NCBI GenBank assembly: GCA_026692905.1
Contig: JAPLNL010000011.1
Span: forward strand, 104,991 to 168,990
Origin: Planctomycetota bacterium
GTDB lineage: Bacteria > Planctomycetota > Planctomycetia > Pirellulales > Pirellulaceae
Direction: 5' to 3'
Length of the DNA stretch: 64,000 bases
The stretch's first letter is position 1. Every line of letters starts with the position of its first letter. The notes beneath the pieces are model-generated. The model did no database searches, was not told the origin of the DNA, and saw nothing but the letters and a program-made list of their open reading frames with translations. Both the position numbers and the translations under genes were made by a program. Positions 27,263-36,490 of this stretch are shown in pieces.

Positions 27263-28714
27263 ATGATGCCCAACGAAACTCTCCTTCAACAGCAAACGCG
27301 CCGCCACTTTTTCAACCAATGCGGAATTGGAGTTGGTTCGATTGCTCTTGCCGACATGATGGCTTCGGCTTCGCAAGGCTCAGCATTTGATGTTTCTAGC
27401 AATCCGCTTGCCCCTAAGCCGACTCACTTTCCGGCGCGTGCCAAGCGAGTCATCTACATGTTCATGGCCGGCGGACCATCCCAGCTCGATCTATTCGATC
27501 ACAAGCCGATGCTGAATCAGCTCAATGGCCAGCCGATTCCGCAGAGCTATCTCGAGGGCAAACGATTTGCTTTTATGGATAGTAGCCACCGCATCAACTT
27601 GCTCGGCACCCGACGGACCTTTCAGCAACACGGACAAAGCGGCGCTTGGGTGAGCGATCTGTTGCCCCACACGGCTCGCATCGCCGATGAGTTAACGTTC
27701 ATTCGAACATGCAAAACCGATCTCTTTAACCATGCCCCTGCCAAGCTATTCATGAACACTGGCACGGGGCAATTCGGACGACCGAGCTTAGGGTCTTGGT
27801 TGACCTACGGACTAGGCAGTGAGTGTGAAGACCTGCCCGGCTTCGTTGTCCTGCAAAGCGGCCCGCGCGGGCCACGCGGCGGCTCGGTCCTTTGGGGGAG
27901 CGGCATGCTGCCAACCACGTATCAAGGCGTGCCGCTTCGCAACCAAGGCGAACCGATCCTCAATCTCACGACCCCAGAGTCGATCTCGAATGCTCAGCAA
28001 GTTCAAGTTCTTGAGGCAGTTCGCAAATTGAATGCAAAGCGACTGGCCGATACAGGAGACGAGGAGATCGCAACCCGCATCAACGCTTATGAAATGGCGT
28101 ATCGCATGCAAACCAGCGCGCCGGAATTGATGGAGACAAACAAAGAAAGCAAAGAGACTCTCGATCTCTACGGTATCAAGGATCCCAAGGAAACTAGCTT
28201 TGCCCGAAACTGTTTGTTGGCTCGGCGATTGATTGAGCGAGGCGTGCGATTTGTTCAGCTTTACCACACCAACTGGGATCACCACGGCGGACCAACCGAG
28301 AATCTCGAGGAGCATCTGCCATCGATTAGTCGCGAGATCGATCAATCCGGCGCGGCCTTGGTGATGGACCTCAAACAGCGTGGGTTGCTTGAGGACACGA
28401 TAGTCATCTGGGGTGGTGAGTTTGGGCGTACGCCGATGGGCGAAGTTCGCGAATCGACAGGTCGCAATCACCATATCGATGCGTTTACGATGTGGTTCGC
28501 TGGCGGTGGGTTCAAGCCAGGTACGACTTATGGTGAAACGGACGAATTTGGCTTCGGACCCGTTGATCATTCGGTGCATGTGCGCGACATCCACGCTACG
28601 CTCTTGCATCAGCTTGGCCTAAACCATGAACGCCTTAGTATTCGTTCACAAGGGCTGGATTTCCGACTGACTGGCGTCCAGCCAGCAAAAGTCGTCCGAG
28701 AAGTTCTGGCGTAA
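27263..28714 (+). CDS. DUF1501 family protein, Tat-exported
   Basis: Sulfatase-like, alkaline-phosphatase-fold protein of 483 residues. The N-terminus carries a Tat motif (QTRRHFFNQCGIGVGSIALA). Family signatures are YMFMAGGPSQLDLFDHKPML, TDLFNHAPAKLFMNTG, RGVRFVQLYHTNWDHHGGPT, VIWGGEFGRTPMGE and FGPVDHSVHVRDIHATLLHQ, the last two holding conserved acidic and histidine residues of the fold. It sits directly after the DUF1549/DUF1553 gene, the standard planctomycete pair. The substrate is unknown. Confidence 0.94.
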   Translation: MMPNETLLQQQTRRHFFNQCGIGVGSIALADMMASASQGSAFDVSSNPLAPKPTHFPARAKRVIYMFMAGGPSQLDLFDHKPMLNQLNGQPIPQSYLEGKRFAFMDSSHRINLLGTRRTFQQHGQSGAWVSDLLPHTARIADELTFIRTCKTDLFNHAPAKLFMNTGTGQFGRPSLGSWLTYGLGSECEDLPGFVVLQSGPRGPRGGSVLWGSGMLPTTYQGVPLRNQGEPILNLTTPESISNAQQVQVLEAVRKLNAKRLADTGDEEIATRINAYEMAYRMQTSAPELMETNKESKETLDLYGIKDPKETSFARNCLLARRLIERGVRFVQLYHTNWDHHGGPTENLEEHLPSISREIDQSGAALVMDLKQRGLLEDTIVIWGGEFGRTPMGEVRESTGRNHHIDAFTMWFAGGGFKPGTTYGETDEFGFGPVDHSVHVRDIHATLLHQLGLNHERLSIRSQGLDFRLTGVQPAKVVREVLA

Positions 28715-28784
28715 GCGATAAAGTTCTCGCGCAAGCGAAGAAACGGTGCGGCTTCACGTTCTATTAAGGTACCTGTGGGATCAT

Positions 28785-28858
28785 CGTTTCACAGTCAGCC
28801 GAAGGCGTACTCCGTACTCCGTGGCTTTGCCAGTACGCCTTCGGCTGACTGTGAAACG
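28785..28858. repeat. Palindromic repeat family E, perfect copy
   Basis: Perfect 26-bp inverted arms (CGTTTCACAGTCAGCCGAAG plus GCGTAC) around a 22-bp loop that itself holds TCCGTACTCCGT. It lies between the DUF1501 and beta-propeller genes. A degenerate relative is at 57652-57714. Confidence 0.88.
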
Positions 28859-28917
28859 AAGTGCATTTCCGCAACAGGCCGTGGACGGAATCTCAGTAAA
28901 ACCAACGAAAGATCCCA

Positions 28918-30402
28918 ATGAAAATTACCTTTGGCAAAACCATCGCTTCCGTCTTAATCCTGGGACTCGTCGCTGGAGGTGCCTTTTTTGCAACGCGAAA
29001 ACCACCTCGACATGGTCGACATAGTTCTACGCATGCCCATCGGCCAGAAAGCGCATCGGATTCGGCGATTGCCGAATCGACCCAGCAAATCGAATCCGAA
29101 ATCGCTGGCGCGAAACTCATTTCGGCCGCGAACTCGACGGGGCCAAATAACGCCGAACCGTCGCTCGAATGGTCGCGATTTCGAGGGCCGAATGGGACAG
29201 GCGTCAGCATGGACACGGCCATCCCAACCCAGTGGAGTGATACGCAAAACCTTCGGTGGAAAACCAAACTACCTGGTCCTGGTTCTTCCAGTCCCGTTCT
29301 TACTAACCAACATGTATTTCTGACGTCGTACACAGGTTATGGGGAAGAGGGGCTCAGAGGCCAAGTCGGTCAACTAAAGCGACAGATCCACTGCATCGAT
29401 CGCAAGGACGGCAATATCGTCTGGTCTCGTACGATCGATGCCGCTCAACCTGAGGACGCCTATCAGGGAAAGGGACTGCCAGAACACGGATACGCAACCA
29501 ACTCGATGGTAACGGACGGCAAAGCGGTCTACGCTTTTTTGGGCAAATCGGGTGTGTTCGCTTACGACATGGCCGGCAACGAATTGTGGAAAGTCTCCGT
29601 GGGGACTCAATCCGGAAACCGCGGCTGGGGAACTGCCGCTAGCTTAATCCTCTACAAAGATATTTTGATCGTTAACGCTGCCGAAGAAAGCCAGAACATC
29701 TTCGGCATCAACAAGAACAACGGTGAAGTCGTTTGGAAAGCTCCTGGGTCCATTTTGGAGTTGGCCTACGGTACTCCCGTGATCGCTCGCGTTTCTGACG
29801 ACCGAGATGATTTGGTAGTTGCAGTCCCAAGCGAAGTTTGGGGACTCAATCCAAGCACCGGCAAACTGGTTTGGTTTGTGGAGACCAAGCTAACGGGCAA
29901 TCTTTCGCCGAGCGTTGTTCCGGACGGTGATAAGATCTACGTCTTTGGTGGTTTCAACTCATCCGGCAGCTTGGCCATTAAGCTCGGCGGCAAAGGGGAC
30001 GTTACGAAATCGAATACGCTTTGGTCTAGCCGCAATTCATCGTACGTAGTGACACCTGTCCTGCACGAAGGCAACTTGTACTGGATCAATGACAAGGGGA
30101 TTTACAACTGCATGTCGACCGAGACCGGCGAGTTGCTCGACAAACAGCGAGTGTCCGGAATCGAGTCGGGCGGCAACCCAGTGTATGCATCACCCGTTGC
30201 CATCAATGGCAAGCTCTACATGCAAACTCGCACGAGTGGACTGTTTGTCCTCGATGCGACACCCAAGATGAATGTACTCAAGCAGAACCGATTTGCGTCG
30301 GACAACAGCGTGTTCAACGCAACACCAGCTGTTAGCAACGGCCAGCTATTTCTGAGATCGTACAACTACTTGTACTGCATCATGGCCGAAGCGGCGAAGT
30401 AA
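28918..30402 (+). CDS. PQQ-like beta-propeller protein, membrane-anchored
   Basis: A 494-residue protein with an N-terminal anchor (ASVLILGLVAGGAFFATRK) and a variable linker, then the planctomycete opening SRFRGPNGTGVSMDTAIPTQ and repeated propeller blades: GNIVWSRTIDAA, NELWKVSVG, NGEVVWKAPG, TGKLVWFVETK, TGELLDKQRVSG. These tryptophan-containing blades are of the PQQ/BamB type, but no PQQ dehydrogenase active-site motif was seen, so a structural or binding role in the periplasm is more likely than catalysis. It follows the PSD1-DUF1501 pair in the same direction and may belong to the same functional set. Confidence 0.9.
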   Translation: MKITFGKTIASVLILGLVAGGAFFATRKPPRHGRHSSTHAHRPESASDSAIAESTQQIESEIAGAKLISAANSTGPNNAEPSLEWSRFRGPNGTGVSMDTAIPTQWSDTQNLRWKTKLPGPGSSSPVLTNQHVFLTSYTGYGEEGLRGQVGQLKRQIHCIDRKDGNIVWSRTIDAAQPEDAYQGKGLPEHGYATNSMVTDGKAVYAFLGKSGVFAYDMAGNELWKVSVGTQSGNRGWGTAASLILYKDILIVNAAEESQNIFGINKNNGEVVWKAPGSILELAYGTPVIARVSDDRDDLVVAVPSEVWGLNPSTGKLVWFVETKLTGNLSPSVVPDGDKIYVFGGFNSSGSLAIKLGGKGDVTKSNTLWSSRNSSYVVTPVLHEGNLYWINDKGIYNCMSTETGELLDKQRVSGIESGGNPVYASPVAINGKLYMQTRTSGLFVLDATPKMNVLKQNRFASDNSVFNATPAVSNGQLFLRSYNYLYCIMAEAAK

Positions 30403-30644
30403 GCATCATGAATGATGGCGAAGCCTGTCCGCGTCGAAATCAGAGAATGCGATGACTGGGGCGCAACGGCCAGATCAAGCTAAAGGCTTGAAAGATTTTA
30501 GCCGATGGTTGAGGAGGGAAGCGACGACACCACCGCGGCTAGAATCCTGCAACTCGCACTAGTAGGCGCCCCCGCTCGGCTTGTCCGACCGTTACGCAAG
30601 GTTCGTTAGCGATGAGGAAGTTAGCGATGAGGAAGTGTTTTAGC

Positions 30645-30955
30645 CGTGTAACGGCGACAGTTCGTAGCTGCGGGGCTTGCCCCGCAGACACGTTTAGCAG
30701 TCGAATGCAAGAGCCGTGAAACGGCGCCACGGTGTGGTGGCGCCGTTTCACGCAACGCTGTTTCGCATTTTGCTCAATGCAAATTGGGCTTTTCTGTAGC
30801 GAAAGTCGTCAAGACTTTCGGCTGCATTGCGTAAACCACCGAAACTCTTGACGAGTTTCGCTAAAATGCGAAACAGCGTTGCGTTTCACGGCTCTTGCGT
30901 TCATCGTGCCTAGAAACTGTGGGGCAAGCCCCACGGCTACGAAGTGGCGCCGCTA
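30645..30955. repeat. Large nested palindrome containing double-hairpin family B copy 3
   Basis: About 310 bases form concentric inverted repeats. The outer arms contain GGGGCTTGCCCC and GGGGCAAGCCCC boxes and flanking TTCGTAGC / GCTACGAA. The next arms read GCAAGAGCCGTGAAACG / CGTTTCACGGCTCTTGC, then GCAACGCTGTTTCGCATTTT and complement, with the double hairpin at 30796-30863 in the centre. The left arm carries an extra palindrome (GTGAAACGGCGCCAC and complement) absent from the right arm. It fills half of the 611-bp gap after the beta-propeller gene. Confidence 0.85.
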
Positions 30956-31013
30956 TCGCGGCTAAGAAACAAAGCCGTCGTCGCTTACGATTGAGACAAT
31001 CGTTCGACACTGT

Positions 31014-31976
31014 TTACAACGTTTTTGTGAAAACAACGCCGTGCTCTACCGACCGGAAGCCTAGTCTTTCGAGCAAGGTAATCGATTTTTGCTGGTCAGC
31101 CGCCGCAAATGTTCGGACAGCTCGTCTACGATCCTGCTGCATTTGCCTCAACGATTCCGCCATCAAATAGACAAATCGTTCTCTTGCATCATCCTCTTCG
31201 GGTACGCTTGGCAACCACAGTCTCACCACGCTGGAATCAACTCCGGCAATCGTTGGGTCAGGAAACCAAAACATGATTTCGCTTTCAACCTTAGGAGGCG
31301 ATCGCAGCACCAAATTAAATCGAATCTGTTCGCAATGGCCAAGCACCGAGCTGAGCCACCATCCATGTGTGTCTTCGTCGAGAAGCCGACCGACAGTGCA
31401 GGTTCGGCGAATGCCGATCTGAGTGCGGTCCATAGGCGGGCGAAACGAGGACAAGTCCAATTCCCAGCACTCTGTCGGTCGCGATTGGATAAATCCGGAT
31501 TGGTTCAGCCAGCGTTGCGTTCGCGAATCTTTGGCGATGACTCCCATGAGGTTATCCCCTTCGCCTACCCCCAAGTAAAAAGCGTTTGCCTCGGTCGAGC
31601 CGAGGGCAGTGCAAGTCGTAGCTTGGCGATCGCGTAATTGATGGAGCGCATGCTCAATTAGAGCCTGGGCGATGGTATCTTCGCCGGCAAGGGGTGCGAT
31701 GCAAATCTTATGAACGATAGCTGCTGTATCGCTGGCGTTGCTTCCTTCCGGGTTGCTCGCGAAACCGAAATGGATAAAACCCACGGGCTTCTTGGCTGAG
31801 TCCAATGCAAGGGCTAGCTCGTTCGCATGAAAGAACGGTTTGCTCAGAATGCACTGATCCCAGACGCTGATGGGGCAAGCGCTTCTGGAGTGAAAAACGG
31901 CGTGATGTTCGTGCCAAAGATTGGCTAAGTAGGGAGTATCAGTGTTCAGAAATGACCTGATCGTCCACACGGCCAT
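31014..31976 (-). CDS. Tandem GNAT-type acetyltransferase
   Basis: A protein of about 320 residues with two GNAT-like halves. The first has AIVHKICIAPLAGEDTIAQALIE, where the acetyl-CoA-binding loop is expected, then GSTEANAFYLGVGEGDNLMG and WLNQSGFIQS. The second ends LMAESLRQMQ ... FAAADQQKSITLLERLGFRSVEHG, a classical GNAT C-terminal pattern. The second half is weaker and may be non-catalytic. The ATG at 31976 overlaps the gatC stop by one base, so it is the third gene of an rpmB-gatC operon. The acceptor substrate is unknown. Confidence 0.78.
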   Translation of the reverse strand: MAVWTIRSFLNTDTPYLANLWHEHHAVFHSRSACPISVWDQCILSKPFFHANELALALDSAKKPVGFIHFGFASNPEGSNASDTAAIVHKICIAPLAGEDTIAQALIEHALHQLRDRQATTCTALGSTEANAFYLGVGEGDNLMGVIAKDSRTQRWLNQSGFIQSRPTECWELDLSSFRPPMDRTQIGIRRTCTVGRLLDEDTHGWWLSSVLGHCEQIRFNLVLRSPPKVESEIMFWFPDPTIAGVDSSVVRLWLPSVPEEDDARERFVYLMAESLRQMQQDRRRAVRTFAAADQQKSITLLERLGFRSVEHGVVFTKTL

Positions 31977-32263
31977 TACCCCAATACCGCGGGGACTCGA
32001 AAGCATTCCGAATCAGCGGAGGGCGCGTTTTGGAGTGCCTGTTCCCGTGACAGAGACGGTCGGCATATATCAGGCGCAAGAACATTTTGTAGATCGAACG
32101 CGTGGACCATAGGAACCACGTCGTCTGTGTTCACTTCGCTGAGTTGATCAACTAACTCAACGATCTTGCCGAGCTTGTCCGTCAGTTCCACCACTTCGGC
32201 TGGAGTGAGGGAAAGTCTAGCAAGATTTCCGATTCGAATCACATCTTCGGCAGATAAAGCCAT
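31976..32263 (-). CDS. gatC: Asp-tRNA(Asn)/Glu-tRNA(Gln) amidotransferase subunit C
   Basis: A 95-residue subunit of the GatCAB amidotransferase that converts misacylated Glu-tRNA(Gln) or Asp-tRNA(Asn). Matches are VIRIGNLARLSLTPAEVVEL at the N-terminus, LGKIVELVDQLSEVNTDDV and a C-terminal region with RPSLSREQALQNAP. It lies between rpmB and the acetyltransferase; gatA and gatB are not in the window. Confidence 0.94.
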   Translation of the reverse strand: MALSAEDVIRIGNLARLSLTPAEVVELTDKLGKIVELVDQLSEVNTDDVVPMVHAFDLQNVLAPDICRPSLSREQALQNAPSADSECFRVPAVLG

Positions 32264-32281
32264 CGACGGACCTCGGTTGAA

Positions 32282-32542
32282 TTACTTAGGCAGAGCGAAA
32301 GGCTTGGCTCGAACAGCCTTGCGGATTCGACCGCTGCGGATGCACTGAGTGCAAACACGAATGGTTCTTACCTCGCCATTTGGCAGAGAAACCTTGCAGT
32401 TTTGTAGGTTTGGGGTGAACCGACGCTTGGTGATACCAGTAACCTTGGTACCAACACCGCCCAAGTACTTTGCCTTACCACGGATCTCAACTTGATTTCC
32501 GACGGACGCTACTTTTTGACAAACTTCACAGGACCTGGACAT
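32282..32542 (-). CDS. rpmB: 50S ribosomal protein L28
   Basis: An 86-residue large-subunit ribosomal protein. The sequence MSRSCEVCQK, then SKRRFTPNLQ-type segment TKRRFTPNLQNCKV and RIRKAVRAKPFALPK, is typical of L28. Paired cysteines CEVCQ near the N-terminus and CTQC near the middle show that it is a zinc-binding (C+) form. It heads the operon with gatC and the acetyltransferase. Confidence 0.96.
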   Translation of the reverse strand: MSRSCEVCQKVASVGNQVEIRGKAKYLGGVGTKVTGITKRRFTPNLQNCKVSLPNGEVRTIRVCTQCIRSGRIRKAVRAKPFALPK

Positions 32543-32779
32543 GATCTACCTTACACCACCGACGAATCGAACCTTAAAGTACTGACTTTTGTCCCATAAT
32601 GGGGAACGAAGTATAGCCTTCCATCGGAAGGTAGCAACATCAAAACAGATCTTCGTTGCCCCGATTGATGAAAAATCACAGGGAAATTACACTCAGTAGC
32701 GACTGAAAAGCGTCGAGGTTGACATTCGACGCTCGGTCCATTCCAAAAAACTCCTCATTCCTCGCGGATCTCCAGCAAG

Positions 32780-33724
32780 ATGACTGTCCAGAAGTTCACG
32801 CGAGAATTAGCCAGTGTTATAGACTCGGCTGGCAAATTGGCGTGTGCGGTCAAAGCCGACGCGGTTTTGGTCCTTCTCGACAGCGCCACCGACTGGGAAC
32901 GACTCAGGGAACTGATCCCCTCGGAGATCAAAAGAATTTTGGTGGCGGCCGACCGGATTGAGGATCTGGCCGACGCGGAAAAATTTGGTCTCATTCCGCT
33001 GGTGCTAAACAAAGAGGATTCGCCCCTTTTAGAGCGATTGCAGCATGCGTTGCTGGAAGCCGTTGCAGATGAGCTTTTGGCCAACCACTGCGATGTGATT
33101 GCTGTCTACTGTGGTTTCGAAGTCAATCGAATCGATTCGATTTCCATTATTCGACTCGATGAGCGAATGCGGCGATTCACCAGTCGGGATTTGCAGCGTC
33201 TCGAAAGCTCGGTTCCGCTGAACAACCTCAAAATTGTGATCGACTTGGCAGTCCAAATCGGTCGTGAAGGACGCGAGGGGAAGAAGGTTGGGACCATGTT
33301 TGTGGTCGGGGACACGCGAAAAGTGTTGCAGCATTGCAAGGACAGCGGCTTCGATCCGCTCAAAGGCTACAGTCGAAAAAACCGAAACCTTCACGATGCC
33401 CGTGTTCGTGAAGACATTAAAGAGATTGCTCAGATGGACGGTGCGTTTGTCGTCTCACCCGATGCCGTCGCCGAGCGATCCCGCCAGATCATCGAAATGC
33501 TCCACGAGAATCTGCAGCTGTCCAAAGGTCTTGGATCGCGACATTGGGCAGCGGCAGCCATTACTCAGCGGACAAAAGCCATCGCCATTGTCGTCAGCCA
33601 ATCGAGCAGCACTGTCCGAGTCTTTCAAAACGGTGCCTTGGTTCTGCGTATCGAGCCGATGGAACAGGCGGTTAAGTGGCAAGAGTTTAACTACGAGCCA
33701 CCACCCAACGAAGCTGCTGACTGA
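32780..33724 (+). CDS. Diadenylate cyclase-like protein (PK_C-like plus DisA_N domain)
   Basis: Likely makes cyclic di-AMP from ATP. Residues 1-110 resemble the alpha/beta C-terminal domain of pyruvate kinase (VKADAVLVLLDSATDWERLR, KRILVAADRIE). Residues 150-300 form the DAC domain with MDGAFVVSPDA (DGA at 220-222) and LGSRHWAAAAIT (RHW at 254-256, where the usual motif is RHR). This two-domain arrangement resembles archaeal DacZ more than bacterial DisA, which carries a helix-hairpin-helix DNA-binding domain, absent here. Activity is inferred; the RHR-to-RHW change leaves some doubt. It ends 2 bases before the SDR gene, so the two form one transcript. Confidence 0.88.
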   Translation: MTVQKFTRELASVIDSAGKLACAVKADAVLVLLDSATDWERLRELIPSEIKRILVAADRIEDLADAEKFGLIPLVLNKEDSPLLERLQHALLEAVADELLANHCDVIAVYCGFEVNRIDSISIIRLDERMRRFTSRDLQRLESSVPLNNLKIVIDLAVQIGREGREGKKVGTMFVVGDTRKVLQHCKDSGFDPLKGYSRKNRNLHDARVREDIKEIAQMDGAFVVSPDAVAERSRQIIEMLHENLQLSKGLGSRHWAAAAITQRTKAIAIVVSQSSSTVRVFQNGALVLRIEPMEQAVKWQEFNYEPPPNEAAD

Positions 33725-33726
33725 AA

Positions 33727-34539
33727 ATGTCGCCACCATTTGTCGCAGTGATAACGGGAGCATCAAGCGGGATCGGCCAGGCGATCGCGATCGAGTTTGC
33801 TCGTCGCGGTGCAAGCTTGATTTTGAGCTGCCGGCAGAATTTGCAGGGACTGAGTGAGACCATTTCTCAAATCCAAGCGTTGCCAAAGCCGCCCAAGGAT
33901 TTGCTTGGCGTCGTCTCCAACATCGATGATGTCACCTCCAATCGGGGACTAGTTGACGCAGCGTTTTCGCGACATGGATACGTCGATGTTTGGGTGCATG
34001 CAGCGGGCGCGGATGTTCTTACAGGAAAGGCTCGCGAGCTTTCCTTTTCCGAAAAGCTTGCCAGACTTTGGTCGACAGATGTCCAGGGAACTTTTGTGCT
34101 GAGTCGCATGGTCGCCAAACGAATGCTCGCTCAATCGAGACATGACGATCGGTTGCCTTCGATGGTCCATCTCGGATGGGATCAAGCGGAAAATGGAATG
34201 GAAGGGGACAGTGGCCAGTATTTTTCGGCGACCAAAGCCGCTATTGCAGCCTTCTCGAAAAGCCTTGCCAAGAGCGTCGCGCCGCACATTCGCGTGAACT
34301 GCATCGCACCAGGGTGGATCCAAACAGAATGGGGCCAAAACGCATCGGAAGCTTGGCAACTGCGAGCCACAGGTGAATCCATGCTCGGTAGATGGGGAAA
34401 AGCACAAGACATCGCTCGGGTCGTCGCGTCCGTCAGTTTCGGCGACGGCGCATTCATCAATGGACAAACGATTGCCGTGAATGGCGGCTGGCAAGGTATG
34501 CCACACCCGGCAAAGTGCGATACGAATTTAGACGATTAG
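33727..34539 (+). CDS. Short-chain dehydrogenase/reductase
   Basis: Classical SDR of 270 residues. The cofactor motif is ITGASSGIGQAIAIEFARRG, the catalytic motif is QYFSATKAAIAAFSKSLAKS (Tyr-x3-Lys), and IRVNCIAPGWIQTEWG follows. It ends with GAFINGQTIAVNGGWQG. The arginine after the second strand (SCRQN) suggests NADPH, by family analogy. The substrate is unknown; FabG-like and sugar or polyol reductases share these motifs. It is transcribed directly after the diadenylate cyclase-like gene. Confidence 0.92.
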   Translation: MSPPFVAVITGASSGIGQAIAIEFARRGASLILSCRQNLQGLSETISQIQALPKPPKDLLGVVSNIDDVTSNRGLVDAAFSRHGYVDVWVHAAGADVLTGKARELSFSEKLARLWSTDVQGTFVLSRMVAKRMLAQSRHDDRLPSMVHLGWDQAENGMEGDSGQYFSATKAAIAAFSKSLAKSVAPHIRVNCIAPGWIQTEWGQNASEAWQLRATGESMLGRWGKAQDIARVVASVSFGDGAFINGQTIAVNGGWQGMPHPAKCDTNLDD

Positions 34540-34685
34540 TAGCATTACGGTATCGCCGGTTTTAACGGCTGATCTAGCCATAACGAATTCCCTGTCGACA
34601 ACGAATTCTCTGAGTCGATCTCAAATCAGCGTACGCCATGGATGGCAGACTACGCGAGTGTGCTCAAAGCGATAAGGGATGATCG

Positions 34686-36434
34686 ATGAAAGGCCAGCAA
34701 AGTAATGCTAGCATACAACTGTCTATTTTATTGGCATGTATGTTCGTCGGTTGCCGCACGCCCAACTGGTGGGCCTACCGTTCGCTTCGGTCGGTGCCAT
34801 GCACCTCCGATTCCGCGACCAGCTCGCATCTTCAAGCGTGCTCGGAAGACCATGCTAGCAGAAATTTAGAGAATGCTCCGCCAACACCTGTTACTCCTGT
34901 TCGAGATGAGGCGGCTCCTAAGAGTCCGAAAGATGCCGCCACCATCAGTGCGGCCCCGGCTATCCGATTAGCCTCGCATCAACAGAGTTCGTCGATCGGT
35001 ATCAATCCCAAGGTTGACGCTCCTGGAAAACAGACGGAAGGACCGTTTAAACTGCCGGCCGACTTACCCGGCTCGGAAACTCCTCCGTTCAATGTTCAGA
35101 GAAAAGACGCAGATGGCAAGCCGCTTGATGCCGCCAGGCAAAAGGAAAATGTATTAAAGCTGTACTCTGATTTCAATCCGTTGACGATCGAGCCCAATGC
35201 GTTGCCCGATAGCTCCAACGGAATAACTCGCTTGGAAGATCTTCAGCAGTTAGCACGAGAGAATCATCCAGGACTTCGCGCCGCTGCAGCCAGTGTTGAA
35301 TCCGCCAGAGGGTTGATGATTCAAGCTGGACTGCCACCCAATCCCAATGTCGGCTACGAAGCGGATACCGTTCGAACGCTCAACACACCAGGCTACCACG
35401 GCGCTTACCTACAACAAACGTTTATCACCGCTCAAAAGCTGGGTTTGGCCGCACAAGCCGCAGCCGTTGACTACGCGAATGCCGAAGTCAATCAGCGCAA
35501 GACTTGGGTCACAGTCCAATCCAACGTCCGACGTTCTTACTTCCAAGTCCTTGGCGCAAGAAAACGTCTTGTACTAGCCCGTGCCTTATCTGAACTTTCC
35601 GAGAACGCTTATCAAGCTCAAATCAAATTAGTGGTCGCAGGAGACGCGGCTCCCTATGAACCGCTTCAGTTGCGAGTATTAACAACCCAAGCTCGCGCTT
35701 CGTTGATTCGAGCTCAGCAAGATTCCATCGCATCTTGGCGAACTCTCGCAGCAGCGGTCGGACTTCCCAATTTAACTCCTACCGCATTAGATGGCAGGAT
35801 CGATTGTCCTGTGCCCGAGATCGTATACGAGAATGCATTGGCGAGAATGACGGCGGTTCATACCGATATGCAAATTGCGGAAAACTTGATTGGCAAGAAC
35901 AGGACACTTGTGACATTAGCGGATAGAGTCCCAATCCCTGACCTTAACGTCGGCTTCGTTCTGCAACGCGACTACACCTTTACCCCAGGCACCAACACCT
36001 ACAATTTGATGTTGGGCGGTGCTGTACCCGTTTGGAATCGAAATCAAGGCAATCGCATTTCCGCCCGAGCCGAACTCGTTCGCTCCGTACAAGTGGTTTC
36101 GGACACCGAAAATCAGCTGACCGCCAAATTGGCTCCCATGTTCGGAACGTATGAAGCCAATCGACAGATTGCACAGTCGTTTCGAACCGAAGCCCTCTCA
36201 GACCAGGTACGCGCTTATCGAGGTATCTATCAGCGTTACCTCACTGAACCAAGCGGGATCAGTTTCAACGACGTCATCGTGGGGCAACAAACCGTCGCAG
36301 GTGTCTTGAATCAGTATCTCGATGTGCTGCAGTCACAGTGGCAAAGCACCGTCGACATAGGGGAAATGCTGCAGGTCGACGATCTTTTCCAAATGGGCGA
36401 ACTCTCCGAAGTGGCAGAAATACCAACCATTTGA
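34686..36434 (+). CDS. TolC-family outer membrane protein, probable lipoprotein
   Basis: Outer-membrane channel component of 582 residues. The N-terminus has a lipobox-like hydrophobic segment SILLACMFVGCRTPN, so it is probably lipid-modified. A proline-rich linker of about 140 residues precedes the TolC/OEP body: LEDLQQLARENHPGLRAAAA, GLPPNPNVGYEADTVRTLN, QQTFITAQKLGLAAQAAAVD and, in the second repeat, LMLGGAVPVWNRNQGNRISA, with long coiled-coil helices. No RND pump or membrane-fusion gene lies nearby, so its partner is encoded elsewhere. The linker is unusual. Substrate unknown. Confidence 0.9.
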   Translation: MKGQQSNASIQLSILLACMFVGCRTPNWWAYRSLRSVPCTSDSATSSHLQACSEDHASRNLENAPPTPVTPVRDEAAPKSPKDAATISAAPAIRLASHQQSSSIGINPKVDAPGKQTEGPFKLPADLPGSETPPFNVQRKDADGKPLDAARQKENVLKLYSDFNPLTIEPNALPDSSNGITRLEDLQQLARENHPGLRAAAASVESARGLMIQAGLPPNPNVGYEADTVRTLNTPGYHGAYLQQTFITAQKLGLAAQAAAVDYANAEVNQRKTWVTVQSNVRRSYFQVLGARKRLVLARALSELSENAYQAQIKLVVAGDAAPYEPLQLRVLTTQARASLIRAQQDSIASWRTLAAAVGLPNLTPTALDGRIDCPVPEIVYENALARMTAVHTDMQIAENLIGKNRTLVTLADRVPIPDLNVGFVLQRDYTFTPGTNTYNLMLGGAVPVWNRNQGNRISARAELVRSVQVVSDTENQLTAKLAPMFGTYEANRQIAQSFRTEALSDQVRAYRGIYQRYLTEPSGISFNDVIVGQQTVAGVLNQYLDVLQSQWQSTVDIGEMLQVDDLFQMGELSEVAEIPTI

Positions 36435-36490
36435 TCCTGCATTGGGTGTATAGCATTTAGGTTATCCTCTATGCTCGCTAGGGGATTTTT

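Noticed and set aside
27812..28609. Minus-strand frame opposite the DUF1501 gene
   Set aside because: It is the shadow of a well-supported gene.
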